From the NCBI GenBank assembly GCA_025642075.2, contig JAODUO010000033.1, positions 402,501-466,500 of the forward strand: 64,000 bases of DNA. The letters are read 5' to 3'. The notes beneath the pieces are model-generated. The model had not been told where the DNA came from. It saw only the letters and a program-made list of their open reading frames with translations, and searched no databases. How positions within the stretch are numbered: position 1 is the stretch's first letter; each line of letters starts with the position of its first letter. The stretch comes from Ridgeia piscesae (Eukaryota > Annelida > Polychaeta > Sabellida > Siboglinidae). The translations under genes and the position numbers were made by a program. Positions 1 through 13,589 of the stretch are shown here, in pieces.

Positions 1-133
1 GAAGATCTATCCAGAGAACACCCAAAAACCAAACTACAGCTCTTGATTAGAATCAGCACCAAGTACGATATTCACAAAGGCCATGCAATAACACCAATCA
101 TTACTGTTACATTATGTTCAATAAAATATAATT

Positions 134-135
<2 letters not shown>

Positions 136-202
<67 letters not shown>

Positions 203-251
203 GATTTGGCAAATAGGAGATGCGAAGCAGCATGCTGAGGCCGTTTGCCCA

Positions 252-299
<48 letters not shown>

Positions 300-352
300 C
301 GTACAAATAATATATATATATATATATATATATACGTACAAAATATATATAT

Positions 353-411
<59 letters not shown>

Positions 412-416
412 TATAC
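136..416. repeat. (TA)n microsatellite, two blocks
   Basis: Two long TA runs (about 136-199 and 251-416) are separated by about 50 bases of unique sequence. The second block is interrupted by short units such as cgtacaaa. Apparent Ile-Tyr open frames here are repeat translation, not genes. Confidence 0.97.
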
Positions 417-419
417 ATT

Positions 420-1330
420 ATATTATTGAACAATTGAAAGGAAGCAATATATTACGTGTACTCTATATTATATAAAAGAGAAAGCAAATATTTATCAGCA
501 CAACACTAGATCGAGGGAATGCAGATGACGTCAGCGAATAAACCCATACTGGAGAGTCTATCGACATAGTGTGGGAGACACAAATACGTAAGAGCTGATA
601 CGACAAATACAAACTGGGCGGACACGGCACTTAACAGAAGAAGAAACGACTCCGTACTCCAATGAGACTCAGTATGTCACTGGACCGTAACCGACGGTGT
701 CTTGTTTTGTTTTGTAAAAATGGTACACTTTATCTTTCTACGGCTGGATATGTAATTATCTGTGGAATATAGAATGGGAACGGTAAGTCTTTAACATTAA
801 CGAGGGCATCCTGACCTGACTTATTATGTTATATTTATGCTGTAGTTATACCTCAGCTAATGTCATACTTGTACGTACGTGCCCACTGAAATGTTTACTG
901 GTAATGTATTTGGATACAGACACTTTTATAATCCAAATACATTACTGCTAAACATCTGAATACTGTATGTCTGCTTAGCTGCCTGCCTGTCGCTGCGAAG
1001 AAATATTGATGGACATTACAAATGCAAGCTGTAAAATAATTGAACAACGCTATTATTACTGCACGACAACTATTACCTGACGTCACATTGACATTATGTG
1101 TGAACCGACAAACTTGGCTAACTGAGGTGATTTAGACATATAAAAGATCAGCACAACATATCACCGTGTCATCATTGGACACCTGTCAGCTTCATGTTAG
1201 ACGCGGAGAGTTGAATTTGACTTATCATAATGCGACTATGTGTCTGATACCTGTAACGATGGCTTAACCACACACATGCACGCACACCGCACGCACGCAC
1301 GACGCCGATCACCACTGCACGCACGCACAC
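420..1330. other. Intergenic, no gene seen
   Basis: AT-rich unique sequence without a convincing coding frame. The only structure I noticed is the hairpin at 891-955, listed separately. Confidence 0.6.
891..955. other. Near-perfect 25-bp hairpin with 15-nt loop
   Basis: The arm at 891-915 is the reverse complement of 931-955 with about three mismatches, around a 15-nt loop (916-930). The size fits a pre-miRNA-like stem-loop or the core of a small foldback element. No flanking duplication was recognised and I do not recognise the arm as a known miRNA. Confidence 0.55.
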
Positions 1331-1425
1331 ACTATATTATATATAATATATATAATTATATATATATATATATATTGTATATTATTGTGTATTATGTTAT
1401 TTGCTTAAAAATATATTATTGTATA

Positions 1426-1460
<35 letters not shown>

Positions 1461-1472
1461 ATATATATTATA
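1330..1472. repeat. TA-rich microsatellite cluster
   Basis: Interrupted TA runs (about 1330-1376 and 1424-1472) follow an ACGC/CACA-rich stretch that begins near 1273. Confidence 0.9.
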
Positions 1473-2195
1473 CGTGGTTAAACCATCGGTTTTGCTTTTC
1501 AAATTAAATGTATATTTTGAAAATGGAGAAGCAGTGCACTTAGTGACGTTGTAAACGTATTAACATTATAGTAACTGTGATCTGACTGAACATGAAATAT
1601 AATTGTTTGACGACGATTTGCATTAGGACAGATGAACGAATTATGAAGATAAACACAATTATATTTTATTGCGTTCAACACAACTCGGAATATATGCTGC
1701 GACAGCATTTGAACTTCACCTGATACACGACTGGACCCTGAATATAATATATGGAAAGGCCATCAACCGAGGACTGAGAGAGCGTGCAAATAGCGGGTAA
1801 ATATATTATAACGAATTGCCATCCCTTGAACTGACACGGTGAACATTGCGGGGTAATGTATAGAGGGCGTGTGCATCTCCGTAAATATCCACCAATCTCA
1901 GGTCGAACGTTGTCACGACTTTGTCGTGGATTTAATGAGACATGTATGGAATGGTCTAATGTGCCAACGACAAATGGCTGGCCGGTAAATGAACCGTTTG
2001 TCACCGGTCGTAGTGCGTGTCACGGGGCAGCAAGGCTGGCACGACAACGGACGGTGGTCGGGCGTAGCTCTTTCAAAACACACATCATGGACACAACTAG
2101 GGCGGTATTTAGAAAAGTCTAGAATGTTAAAAAAAATCAAAAGACATGCTCCTGCCCCGGTTTAAAACACTAATGTTGAGTTAAAAAGAAACTAA

Positions 2196-2925
2196 GTGTT
2201 CAGTTTAAATGATCAGAAAACTGAGTTCCTTCCGATTGTGCCTGTGTCTACAAAGAAATTAGTTAACGAACTCAGCATCAGTGTTGGTGATACACTAATC
2301 AAAGCCGTTGATAAAGTAAAAAAAAACTTGGTGTGTACTTGGACAATCACATGAACATGTCTGCCAACACATTAGAAATCATTCGATGCTGCTATTTCCA
2401 CACCCATCACATCGGTCAGATTAACAGGTTCTTGCCGAGACAGACGAGGGAGAGGGTGGTCAACGCACTCGTGACATCAAGGCTTGACTGTTGTAATTCT
2501 CTGCTATATGCCACAGTTGACAAGAACTTTGCCAGGCTACAGCGTCTTCGAAATACTGCCGCTAGACTGATCATGCGTGTGCCAAACTATTCCAACATCA
2601 CGCCTGTGCTGAAAGAACTCCATTGGCTGCCGGTCCGGGAACGTGTCTGTTTCAAGATAATGCCTCTCGTCCACAGAGCGGTCAACTGTTGTTGACCAGT
2701 GTACTTGCGTGACCTTATCTGCATCTACCCGCCAACCAGATCACTTCGCTCAGCGTGAACCAAACAGCTCAAAAGTCCTAAAACAAAAAGCAAACCTGGA
2801 GACGTGAGTTTCCCCGTAGCTGCTCCGGACCTTTGGAACCAACTTCCTTTTTCCAGTTCGAGAACTGTACAACGAGGACGCTTTTAAGAGTGCCTTAAAG
2901 TCAATATATTTTAAAACAATATTTT
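2196..2925 (+). mobile_element. Non-LTR retrotransposon fragment, C-terminal part of RT ORF
   Basis: Translation gives the tail of a LINE reverse transcriptase: a DKTEF-like stretch near 2210, NLGVYLDNHMNMS near 2325-2355, TSRLDCCNSLLY near 2475-2510, NTAARLIMRVP near 2553, and TPVLKELHWLPVRER near 2600-2645. After a stop near 2693 come relics of the PTRSLRSA and APDLWNQLPF motifs, with further stops and a frame change. These motifs are typical of the CR1/L2/Jockey group of LINEs in marine invertebrates. No endonuclease or 5' end is present, so this is a dead 5'-truncated copy. Family placement below that group is not certain. Confidence 0.85.
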
Positions 2926-3472
2926 AACTGATGCAGTGACACTAAAATTATGTGAACTGATAATTTGTGAATTCATCATTCTTAGAGAGAACATTACTTC
3001 TAACTTCTTAAATTACCTTTTAGATTGATGTTTTTTAGCCTTCTGTATTTTATATGTTTATTTATTATGTTTTTATTTGTCTTATTATGTGCATTTAGAA
3101 AATGTAGATTTATTTCAGTCATGTCTAACTTATTGTTTTAAGGAATATCTACTATATGTACGTGTAAAGCTCCCTGAATAGTTTTTTTAAACTAGATTTG
3201 GCCCTAAATAAGTATATTTATTTATTTAACCACTCTGTTCCTGAATATTTACTTTCACACAATGCGTTGTATTTAAGCAATAATATATTAATACAGAACT
3301 TTAGAAACGCTAATTAATTATTTGAAATTCCATCATCATCATCGGTCTTGTAGGTTTCAAAATCGGTCTATAGGAACCTAAAGATTTTATGCAAATTTCG
3401 TCTTCTAGTCCATTTATCCGCATACTTTTGAACACTATCTCTGAACACATCGACAGCATACACGCATGTATG

Positions 3473-3549
<77 letters not shown>
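3473..3549. repeat. (TA)n microsatellite
   Basis: A TA run of about 75 bp preceded by a short GTAT run. Confidence 0.95.
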
Positions 3550-3552
<3 letters not shown>

Positions 3553-5640
3553 GATGTATGTATCACATCGTATCAATCGCAGTGGAGTACACATTTGAGT
3601 CGCCTCGGCCCGTCATTTCAGTGTTCCAACTTCAAACATCCCCTCGCAACAAACTGGCAATAAATCTCCATTAAGTGGCGCCTTGCTGGGCGATCCATTG
3701 TTGTCGTTTCTGTCGATCTGATCTCTCGTCGTTTTACGACGAATTCTCCGAACCTCAAACTGCTCTTACTGCGCTATTCGGCAACCGTACCCTTCTAGCG
3801 TCCACTTGGTGACGTCATTGGTCCATTGCGATCCCATAATCTTCCAATAAACTAGTTTACTGCACTCGCCGGTCGGTAGACAGTTGCAACTTGTAACGCG
3901 ACAACAGCTTTGAAAGGCCGTCCACCGTCCGACGGTAACGACCCAACTTTCTAGCCCCAGTCAAACTACGTATTGTTCCAAAGTCGTAAAGGTCGGTTCC
4001 ACGAACAGGTGATGATGGTGTCGACCTGACGGGGTCGACTTGACAGTGGCTCACGTTGGGAGTTAAAAATAAAAGTGCGCAGGCGTGATCTATGTGTGAC
4101 AGCGTGACCACAGAAAGGGTCCGAGTCGGCGCCAGATGGACTGATGTGGTCAGGACACACCGGTAAAAGGAGACTTCGGCGGGTTTTAACTTAGACGGAA
4201 ATGGAACAGGACACGGAACAGGGAATATTTAGTTGTCACAAACACACATAAAATAGTCATTATAAATACAAAAAAAACTATAATTAGTAACAGCTGAGTA
4301 GATGTAAAAGCAAACCAAAACAATGAACAAGTATATTGTATAATTGCTTAAACAGCAGTATAATGTTTAATAACAATGATACTAAAAGTATTTATATTAG
4401 GCTCTCAATTGAAAATTGCTCTCGGGGGATATACATACACACGCAAATACACATACACACGTAACATAATTCTATAAACAAAACAAAAAATTTACTAAAA
4501 ATACACTTTAAAATATAACATCGCATTTTAAAAGTGTTCTTTAAAACAATTAAAAAAGAGATAATTAGGAAAACATTGTTTAAAGAGGTACATATATTAA
4601 GACATCATTAAAAATACTTCATATATGATAATTTAAACAGGGTGATTTATTATAGGATGCTAAAAAACTAACAAAATGCAATAAATGTGTTCAAAGAAAG
4701 CAAATCAAAATGTCCTCTTCGATGAATTGTAAAAACGTTTGCTTAAAAATGTGAATCTTCAAAAGCGTTTTAAACACGTGTTGCTGTCCTGTGCGTCGGA
4801 GGTCAGTTGTTTCATAGAGCCGCCGAGCAGACCTCGACACGGAGATCACCACGGTCGACTGTTTGCGAGGCAGATCGTAGGGTTCTGTTCATGTGTCATT
4901 AACTAATTAACTCACTTAAGTACGAGTAGTCGGGCGCTAGACCATTCACAACACAATACGTACACAGCAGCATGTGTAACGTGTGGTCAGAATATAAACT
5001 TATAAAGCAGTGTGTCGCATGAGGGAATGTAGATTCATACTGATATTATTGTCGCTGTCGTAGGACGGTAGGAGAGTAATTATTTCAACTTATAAACAAG
5101 AACATCCTTTGTACGTCATTACGTGAAATCCATATATACCCACACGTACAAACTATATCAATTGTCGGTTAAGACTATTTTTAACAAGGGAAGCATAATA
5201 GTTAGTCAAGAGAAGAGGGCGTCAAAGCGGCTGATGGGTGGACACGGTGTAGTCAACGAAGCACTTGGAACTGATCTAATCAGTCGAGACAATGATCGAC
5301 AGAGGAAAATGGACATGTGTTATCACATGCGACTACGAAATCTTATCAACTGCGCCTGTTTCTCCAGAAGTAGTTATTCCTTCAAGCATTTTCACAATGA
5401 CAACATGTAATATTAGGCAGTCACTCACGTTAAAACGTTTGAAAAATGCGTTACATCGTTCCAGTGTGTCCCAGAAATAGGTCGTGCATTGCCAAAATGT
5501 TAACGTGGGCATACTCCACCTATTGCTTTTTGACATATTGATCCCACACACAAAAGTAAAAACTTACGGAGATGTGGATCCAGAAACTAAGTACGCACGT
5601 GGCCACGCTCGCACGCCATCGCACGCACGCCCGCACTGCA
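3550..5640. other. Intergenic, no gene seen
   Basis: CpG-containing unique sequence (3.6-4.2 kb) passes into A-rich sequence (4.2-4.7 kb). I see no exon, RNA gene or recognised repeat family. Confidence 0.5.
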
Positions 5641-5645
5641 CGCAC

Positions 5646-5709
<64 letters not shown>
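5640..5709. repeat. (ACGC)n/(AC)n microsatellite
   Basis: GCAC-rich sequence from about 5606 runs into a pure AC tract (about 5663-5708). Confidence 0.95.
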
Positions 5710-5710
<1 letters not shown>

Positions 5711-6580
5711 CACATGTTTTCTGATATAGACATGGTTCGACATTTATTTGATTTAAGGAACGCGAAAAAAATGTACATTGGCTACCAAAGTAGAGTCTTT
5801 ATCCAAAACATGGTCTCTAAATAACCTTTATATAGCTGCAATTTACACATCGCTGATGGTGAACCCACTAGTGTCTAATTTAAGTTTTATTACTGAGTGC
5901 GTAATGTCTGTGTAAGTCCATGTTTTACCGGTTTCTTGGCTGGGATTCTTGCTGTATATAAAACGTGTTTACTATAGTCACTCGGCCACCTGGTGCATTT
6001 GTCACAAAACCATTGTCTCCGTGTCTCTTCTATATTTTATGAACGACAAAGAAAAAAGCAGATGACACGTTGTTGCGTAAACGATGTCTGTTGTTTATAA
6101 TATCCGTTAAGCACATCCTTTTCAGTTTGACATGACGCATTGGAGCGGTTACGGATGCGTTTGACACAACTATTATGTAAATATGTTGCCAAATCGCGTA
6201 CTAACGCGGATGCATCTACGTATCAGTTGATGTGTCAACGAAATTAGTCGTGTTCCAATCACGTGTCGTATCTCTTATTTCTTAAAATGTCTCTTGATTA
6301 TGTTCTTATTTCACGTATGTTAATAGCAAGTACACGCCTTTATGTGGTCAGAGTTTGACATGCGTAACTGTGAATTATTTATTTAGTGCCATCTGATTTA
6401 AAGATGCATTCATGATTTTGTCGTCTATATAATGTTGTAAATAATATAAGGTAGGAGGTCCTAAAGTTAAAAGTAGTTTCTTCTCAACAATTTTATTATC
6501 TAAGACTTGGAATTCAAGCTTAATATATTTTAAATTGCACAAAACATAGTTATTTGAGCATATTAGCATGTTCTTATGTA

Positions 6581-6822
<242 letters not shown>

Positions 6823-6829
6823 TATCTGA

Positions 6830-9800
6830 TTATCAAAAAATCATAGACTTTCTTGTCTACGTGAATCTAAGATCATTGCTATAGATTATATGTAATTTGT
6901 GTTATTCATTTTAGAAAAGTCTTAGCAAAATGTTAATATGCAAAATAAATGTATTATATATCTGTAGTCAGCTATTGTATGGCGTATCTGAAGTTTTAAA
7001 TTACAGCTAATGACAATATTTTAATAACAAACACGGCAAAAATAAAAACATTGGGTTATATGTGGAGAGAAATAGTTGAATCAAAGCAGGTAATCACGGC
7101 GAAATAAGTCATTTTGGCGTTGAAGAACTGCACAATAACACAAGTTAAAGTTACGGCTAAGCGAAGACAATTCGGCAGGTCATTCAACATTATAGTGAAA
7201 TTGCCACAACGAAGCAGTTCTGTCCAATTGTTATATTTTGCTTAGTGACGTTCAGTGGCATATCGTGTCATGCTGGGCGTAGAGGCGCGTATAAATATTT
7301 AAAACATTATTTTCTTGTTTTATTTTCTGGCGGCTGCACCAATAAAGGTTAGACATAAATGGAACATTTTCTCGATGAGTACTCGGACACTTCGACGCGA
7401 TGTAGCCGAAGTATCGTATTTGCAAGTATAGTATTAAATTAGTTTTAATGTAAAGACGACCAACAACACTCACAGTGAAGCACAATATAATTTACACAAT
7501 GACAGACTGGTGCCAAGATGACCAATGACACCATGGAGTAAGTGCATCATTAACACATTGTTCCGTAAACTTTATTAAGTGTGGACCAAATGTTGGCGAC
7601 GTATAGTTCTGCGGGACAAAGCGTGAAACATAAAGTACTGTTTCGTAGGAGCTCGTAAAGAGTGTCTTCTGCGGCACCCTCTACTACATCTAAACAACGC
7701 ATAAATCACCGTGTCTAAATGTCGCGTACAGCAACATCAAGACAAAGTGGTGGCTCAGCCTATTCTTCAACAAACCGTGTGTATTCATACTGGACAACGT
7801 CATTTTATTGCTTGTAAAAGATGAGCTTGTCTCTCGTGATTAAACATTCTCCATCCATATAAATTTGCAGGCCGAGATTCTTCTCTACGACAGCTTTGTC
7901 TGTTCCAAATGATGGCAACAGTTCAGCACTCTCAGACTGAGCGGTCTACTAATGTGAAAAGAAGGAGCTAATTCGGCAAACCGACAACTGAAAGCCGGCT
8001 GAAGGCTCTCCGTGCAGCATAACGTCAAACATTGGGTCGGCATCTTCTATATCTGGTCGTCCTCGGCTTGTATCTTTAAAGGCGGCAACATATTTGACGT
8101 GTTCGTGTGTGTGAATATGAGGGTCCGAACGCAAAGCTGCACTGACAACTCGGTGTCTTCCAGTTGAGCGACTGACCCACTAATTCCACTAAAAGGTATA
8201 TCATGTTAACTGCTAGAATCCGTCTACGACTCACGCATCACTGCCTGGTGTTCTTCGCTTTATCGATTTGTAGCGCGGGTCTCAGTCAAATATTGCACGT
8301 GGGTTTGCGAAAAGACGCAAAAGTCATATGATTTATAGTTTGACATGGTTCGCTGTTTGCAAGTTGGCCTGGCGTAATATAGCCACTGGTGGCAGAATGG
8401 GAACATTAAATGCCGAAATCAACTATAAGAGTGGCTGATCATAAATGCGCATATACGAAGGTGTACCGCACTACGAATACTACCCATTTTTAAAACATCT
8501 AGAGTATTTTGTAATTAACTTAATTAACTAAATTTGAGAAAATCATTAATGTCTACTAGAGTGTTTTAGCTGTCTTGTAGCAAGGTTTGCGTGTCTAGTG
8601 TCATACAGTCATATAGTGCTTTAACTATAGCATATCGCTTAAATATTCGTGAAATTTACAAATGAGGTTGTGTTATCTGTTTAATATTAATGTTTTAACT
8701 TGTGTTTTAAATTCCAGTTGAAAACACTATAAACAAGTTGAAAATGCATATATTGTAATACGATTTGCATTTCTGGAATATTATATTTATATAGCGCGTT
8801 AATCATTATAGCTTAACGTGTATATAAATAAACGAAAATAACTTTTGAAAGTGTCAGGGAGTTCGTTTTCAATTTAAACGTAGTTTTTAGAACTTGGACA
8901 GGTCACTGTTTTGAGTTTAATTTAAGCATTATCTAGTGTGTTTCCAATTTATGTTGAAAGCATTATGTAGTGTTTTCTCGGATGGTAGTTTTATACTGCT
9001 CCACCGTCACATGTTGCTGACGAGCTGCACTGCTCGCGACCAAATCCTCTCCACACGACGCATCGAGCTATTCACAGCACGAAAAGCATTTCTCATTTTG
9101 CTCCACTATCTGGATAGACACCTGAACCCATTTATGTCAGCGTAAACTCATCCAGGTGGGTTACAAAGTGGTGCAAACCGCACGAATGTATGCCAATGGT
9201 TGTCTCCATTGAAAACATGGATAATAAATCAGGAACACCCTGTAATGGCTCTATACATGCACAGAGGAAATGTACTGTTATGTTGGCTATCGCAGTCAGT
9301 ATTTAACATAAATATTCCCCCAGCAGGATAACGTTCGCATAATCGCGCATGCAAGAATGCAAATTAGAGGGTAAACCTGAAGAATGATGCCGTAAAAGCT
9401 TTGAGACGTGCGCAATTCGTTTCATCGTAAATCCCCTTAGGCCATTTATAGACGTCACACGCAGTTCAAGGTTTGTAGACAAATATAAATGACAGTTTGG
9501 GGGAAGATCCTACAATTACGACGATAACAGTGAAAACCAAGATTGATGTTTTTACTATTTTGATCTTTATGCAATCTTGCTATATTATAATCTTCCGAGT
9601 CTAGGTTATTGAACGTTCTTCAGGATAGTCAAATATTCCATTTTCATTTCCACACAACATTGTTTTGGTAACGGCTTTCTTTAGTAAAACTGTCATTTAT
9701 ATGTGACAAAAGGAACTATTTTACAGTGCCTTCTGAATAGACAACACGCAGCATCACCGTTAAAGTGGCATTCTGTGTTAAATTACTACATAAACAGCTT

Positions 9801-12340
9801 TTCAGAAAATGTGTAAAGTATGAAAATTTCATATTAATAAATATGTTTTTCATCACACAATTACGGAGTGATTGCGGCCTGCCAGCAGAATACTAAAATA
9901 CTAAGTACATCACACGCGGCTGTAAACTATTAACGGTTCGCCTATTACGCCGTTTCATCTTCAAATTTGATCTATAGTTTCTGACGTGGAAAGGTTTACA
10001 TGGCGTAACCCAATATTATCTCAGAACCCAACTTTAAAGTATCACCTTTAGACTCGCCGCGACGTGGTATTGGAGTTTGCCGCGAATGTTATATTCCAAT
10101 TATCTATCTCTAGATTGGCCTGAAAGCGCAAGACTGAGAATAGGTAACTTTTGTTTAAAACGATGTGGGTCTACTAGAGTTGTGACTTTGTACAGCAGTC
10201 TCCTCCCATTTCGTTTTATGTACAAATAATTTAGTTCGGGTAATTATTTGCCAACCGTTTCTGTGCGGTTTCCTATGGAGGAAAACGACAGCGCCCAAAT
10301 GAAAAAGGTCAAAAGTTAAACATTAGACATAAACATTCTATACAATAGTTAAACACACATGTTCTCCGACACAACAGTTCCCCGACTCTCGCAAGCAGCA
10401 ACACGCTGTGTTAAGTGCGGTACAAGTGCAGTTAAATGGCACAAACCTGCCTAGGTACAATCGCTATTTAAAACCCTCGAGCGCCTACCTGCGTCGCGGC
10501 CAAGAGACACGCTGTCAGAGCAAGAAACGGGACAATCGTCAGAGTCGGTCGCCCAGTCATGATGATCGGAATGAAGCGTGCTTCTCGCATACAACCGTAA
10601 ATAAACCTCACTGTATTGACCGAGGGCGTGCGGACACCTGTTTATAAACCGTTGAGCGAGTCGACTACAGTTACGCCCCCGCGACCAGCAATAAACCCTC
10701 GTCTCCACCCTCCTTCAAGACAACACCGTGGCGTCGGCGTCTTGCCTTCTTTATGGTCGTTGTGGTAAGGGCGTGTATGCATGTCCTTTGGAAAAATTCC
10801 AAGTTGTGTGATTACGAGTATTTCTTGGAACTACTTAATCTGTTGCTATATCATAAGGAGTTGTATTACCCAAAGTCATGAACGTATCAAACTATTATTT
10901 TAGGGACTTTTACGATGACGTTGCATGGCGTGTCGTTTGGAAAGCCACACAACAGATATCTCCTATAGTCTCTTTAAATCAGTGTTTGCTAAAATACTTG
11001 CATTCGTTGTATTCATCACCTGCTGAGATACCGACAGTAGCATAAACTGCGCGGATAACATGACCATACGTTTAGTTACTAAAATCAAATTAGCAACACG
11101 AAAAGTTAGATGCGGTGATAGAAGGATCTAAATAGTGTATTTCTTAAAATGCAAAATAATAGGCTTTGACAGTTTTAAAACTGGCGTGAATTGTTATGTT
11201 GTTGAAGGTCAGAGATAACACCTTTGATATTGCTAACCAACTCGCAATTAACAACGTAATCATTATTGCTCTAGATGACGTAGATTTTGCGATATGATGA
11301 CAATTGTTTTGACGACAGCCATCTACAAAAATGGCCGAAATAAATGTCGGAGGAGTCAAAAACTTACATATTTGAAATCCGAGTTCCGTAAAACATACAT
11401 ACGCATATCACAATTGTTGCTCTGCATGACGTATTTATTACGATACGGGGATATTGAATTTGGCAGCCATTTTTTTAAATGGCCGTCACCACGTCATGCC
11501 CAGTTTTAGTAAATTCCACCTAGTGTAATTTTAAAGCCATATGTATATATTATTCAAATCAACAGTCAAACTTTCTTAAGTATGAAATGTCCACGGGTCT
11601 ATAGGGCACAGCCATGGCCTAATTGGAGTTGTGTACCGTGCACTGGTATACTGTTGAACCGGTCTTTTTATGCGGTTTATAACCGATATTCCATACGGTA
11701 TGTTACATCACCAACAGACAGTACTTTTGAATCTGCCTTAACTATGTAAAACCAATATAACACTGAATGAAAGGACAACAAATTAACACATTCTGGCGTC
11801 CCCTTTCTGTCCAGAAGAACATATGGTAAAAGACAACCAATGGCGTAGTCCCACGAAGCCACAGTGTCACGTGTGTTACATAACAAATCGTTTGCCGACA
11901 AAATAAACCTCAGACCTATAACGTAGGCCTACCGTACTTCGTATAAAACATAATGTCTAGAACCACGGGGTACACGTGTCTCTAGTGTTAAATCCAGTCT
12001 GGGTTGAAACGGTCAGCACCCCTGTAGAGTTGATGATACCACCTAACATTTTATGTCACCCCAGTGGTTGCAATTTACAAGGACTGGTGTGCAGAAATCC
12101 ATTATTTCGGCAGGGACTTGTATTGGTGGAACTCTGATTTTCAAACAGCTATCCAGAATATGAAAACTGTGGCGGATACAAACCTAATGTATATAATACA
12201 TAGCGAAACTGGTTGCAACAATATTAAACTGTTTCAGACACAAATGATTGTACTGGCACTCATTTCGGAGAGGATTTTCTTACGGAAAAGGCACACTCAC
12301 TTCAATGACAGTTGACAAAAAAACAGCCAGTTATATCTAT
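6830..12340. other. Intergenic, no gene seen
   Basis: About 5.5 kb of AT-rich sequence with normal CpG content. Open frames are short and show no domain, codon bias or splice context that I can support. No RNA gene recognised. Confidence 0.5.
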
Positions 12341-12347
12341 TGTATAG

Positions 12348-12348
<1 letters not shown>

Positions 12349-12387
<39 letters not shown>

Positions 12388-12487
12388 TGCGTGCGTGTGT
12401 GCGTGCGTGAGTGCGTGTGTGGTTGTGTGGTTGTGTGGTTGTGTGTTTGCATGTGCGTGTGCATGTGTGTGGTTATTTTCGATTGTC

Positions 12488-12528
<41 letters not shown>

Positions 12529-12530
12529 TG

Positions 12531-12585
<55 letters not shown>
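12349..12585. repeat. Compound GT/TA microsatellite
   Basis: A GT run with GC and GTT variants (12349-12475) is followed by two TA runs (about 12489-12525 and 12535-12582). Confidence 0.95.
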
Positions 12586-12586
<1 letters not shown>

Positions 12587-12959
12587 ATATAAAAATTCAA
12601 ACCCAATTCACTTAAAATGAATACCGACATGACAACCAAGTTCACTGACCAATGCAACTGGCAGTTCAGCAAAACCATTCACAGAAGTCGTCAAAGTTAG
12701 AAGGTAAGAGAGAATCGACACATTATTAAAGAGCCACGAACCCAAAGCCCCTGCGTAACATCAGCATACAGCCGGCCAACATATTCCTCACGCTACTCTC
12801 CCAGACCTACTGAAAAAGACCATGACAAATACCAACATGTAGTCACTTACTCTGATAATAATAAAACATCCCTATATTAACATGTGGCGTTGGCGTTCAA
12901 CCAGTAACTTCACAACATATAAGGTTGTGTATTACAATTTGTAAATTCACGATAGGAAG

Positions 12960-13580
12960 TGGCATTTTCCCAGTGCAAAATCCACTAGATTAATTGCTTT
13001 GGTTACAATGAGGATTACAGCCGGGGCAAACGCTTGGAGGAAAGTCGAAGGGATGATGGGAGATAGACGCATATCACGTAAACGAAATATGCTCAGCTCG
13101 TGTGTTACTCCGGCATACATGAATGCACTAGAGACGATGGCACTAACAGAAAAACAACAGAAGGTCCAGGTTTGCAAAAACAACCTGGTAAGAATAATTA
13201 TGGGAGTTAAGGGAGCTGATAAGTAAATGGATGAAATGAGAGTGGAGGTTGGAGTGACGGAAAGTTCTAAGAAGAAATTGGTGAGGAGTATATGGGCTAG
13301 TCATTTGTAAAAATGGGAGATTAAAAACTGCCAAAGAGAGCAAATGGCCAGAAAGTGAAGGGGAAATGTAGGCGGGGAAGACCGAAATTGCGATGGGGGG
13401 TTGCATTAAAACTGATATAGAAACAGTGAGAGAAGAACGGAAAAATATAGATAGAAAGAAATGGAGACTGCAGACAGAGAAGAAGTAAGGGAAAAGTGAG
13501 AATGAAAAAAGACAATAGAAAAGGAAATCATGGTCAACTCACCCCTGACGACAGTGATGCCATGAAAATAATAAAAACAC
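12960..13580 (+). mobile_element. LINE reverse transcriptase 3' fragment
   Basis: From about 13005 the + frame reads like the end of a widespread invertebrate LINE ORF: AGANAWRKVEGMMGDRRIS, then SSCVTPAYMNALETMALTEK near 13100-13150, then IIMGVKGADK. After a stop at 13224 the motifs MDEMRVEVGV and KKKLVRSIWASH continue. Later stops and frame changes follow, and a decayed VNSPLTTVMP end lies near 13530-13560. Several stops and shifts show it is inactive. The N-terminal endonuclease and RT core are missing, so the clade cannot be fixed. Confidence 0.8.
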
Positions 13581-13589
13581 TAAGTAATT

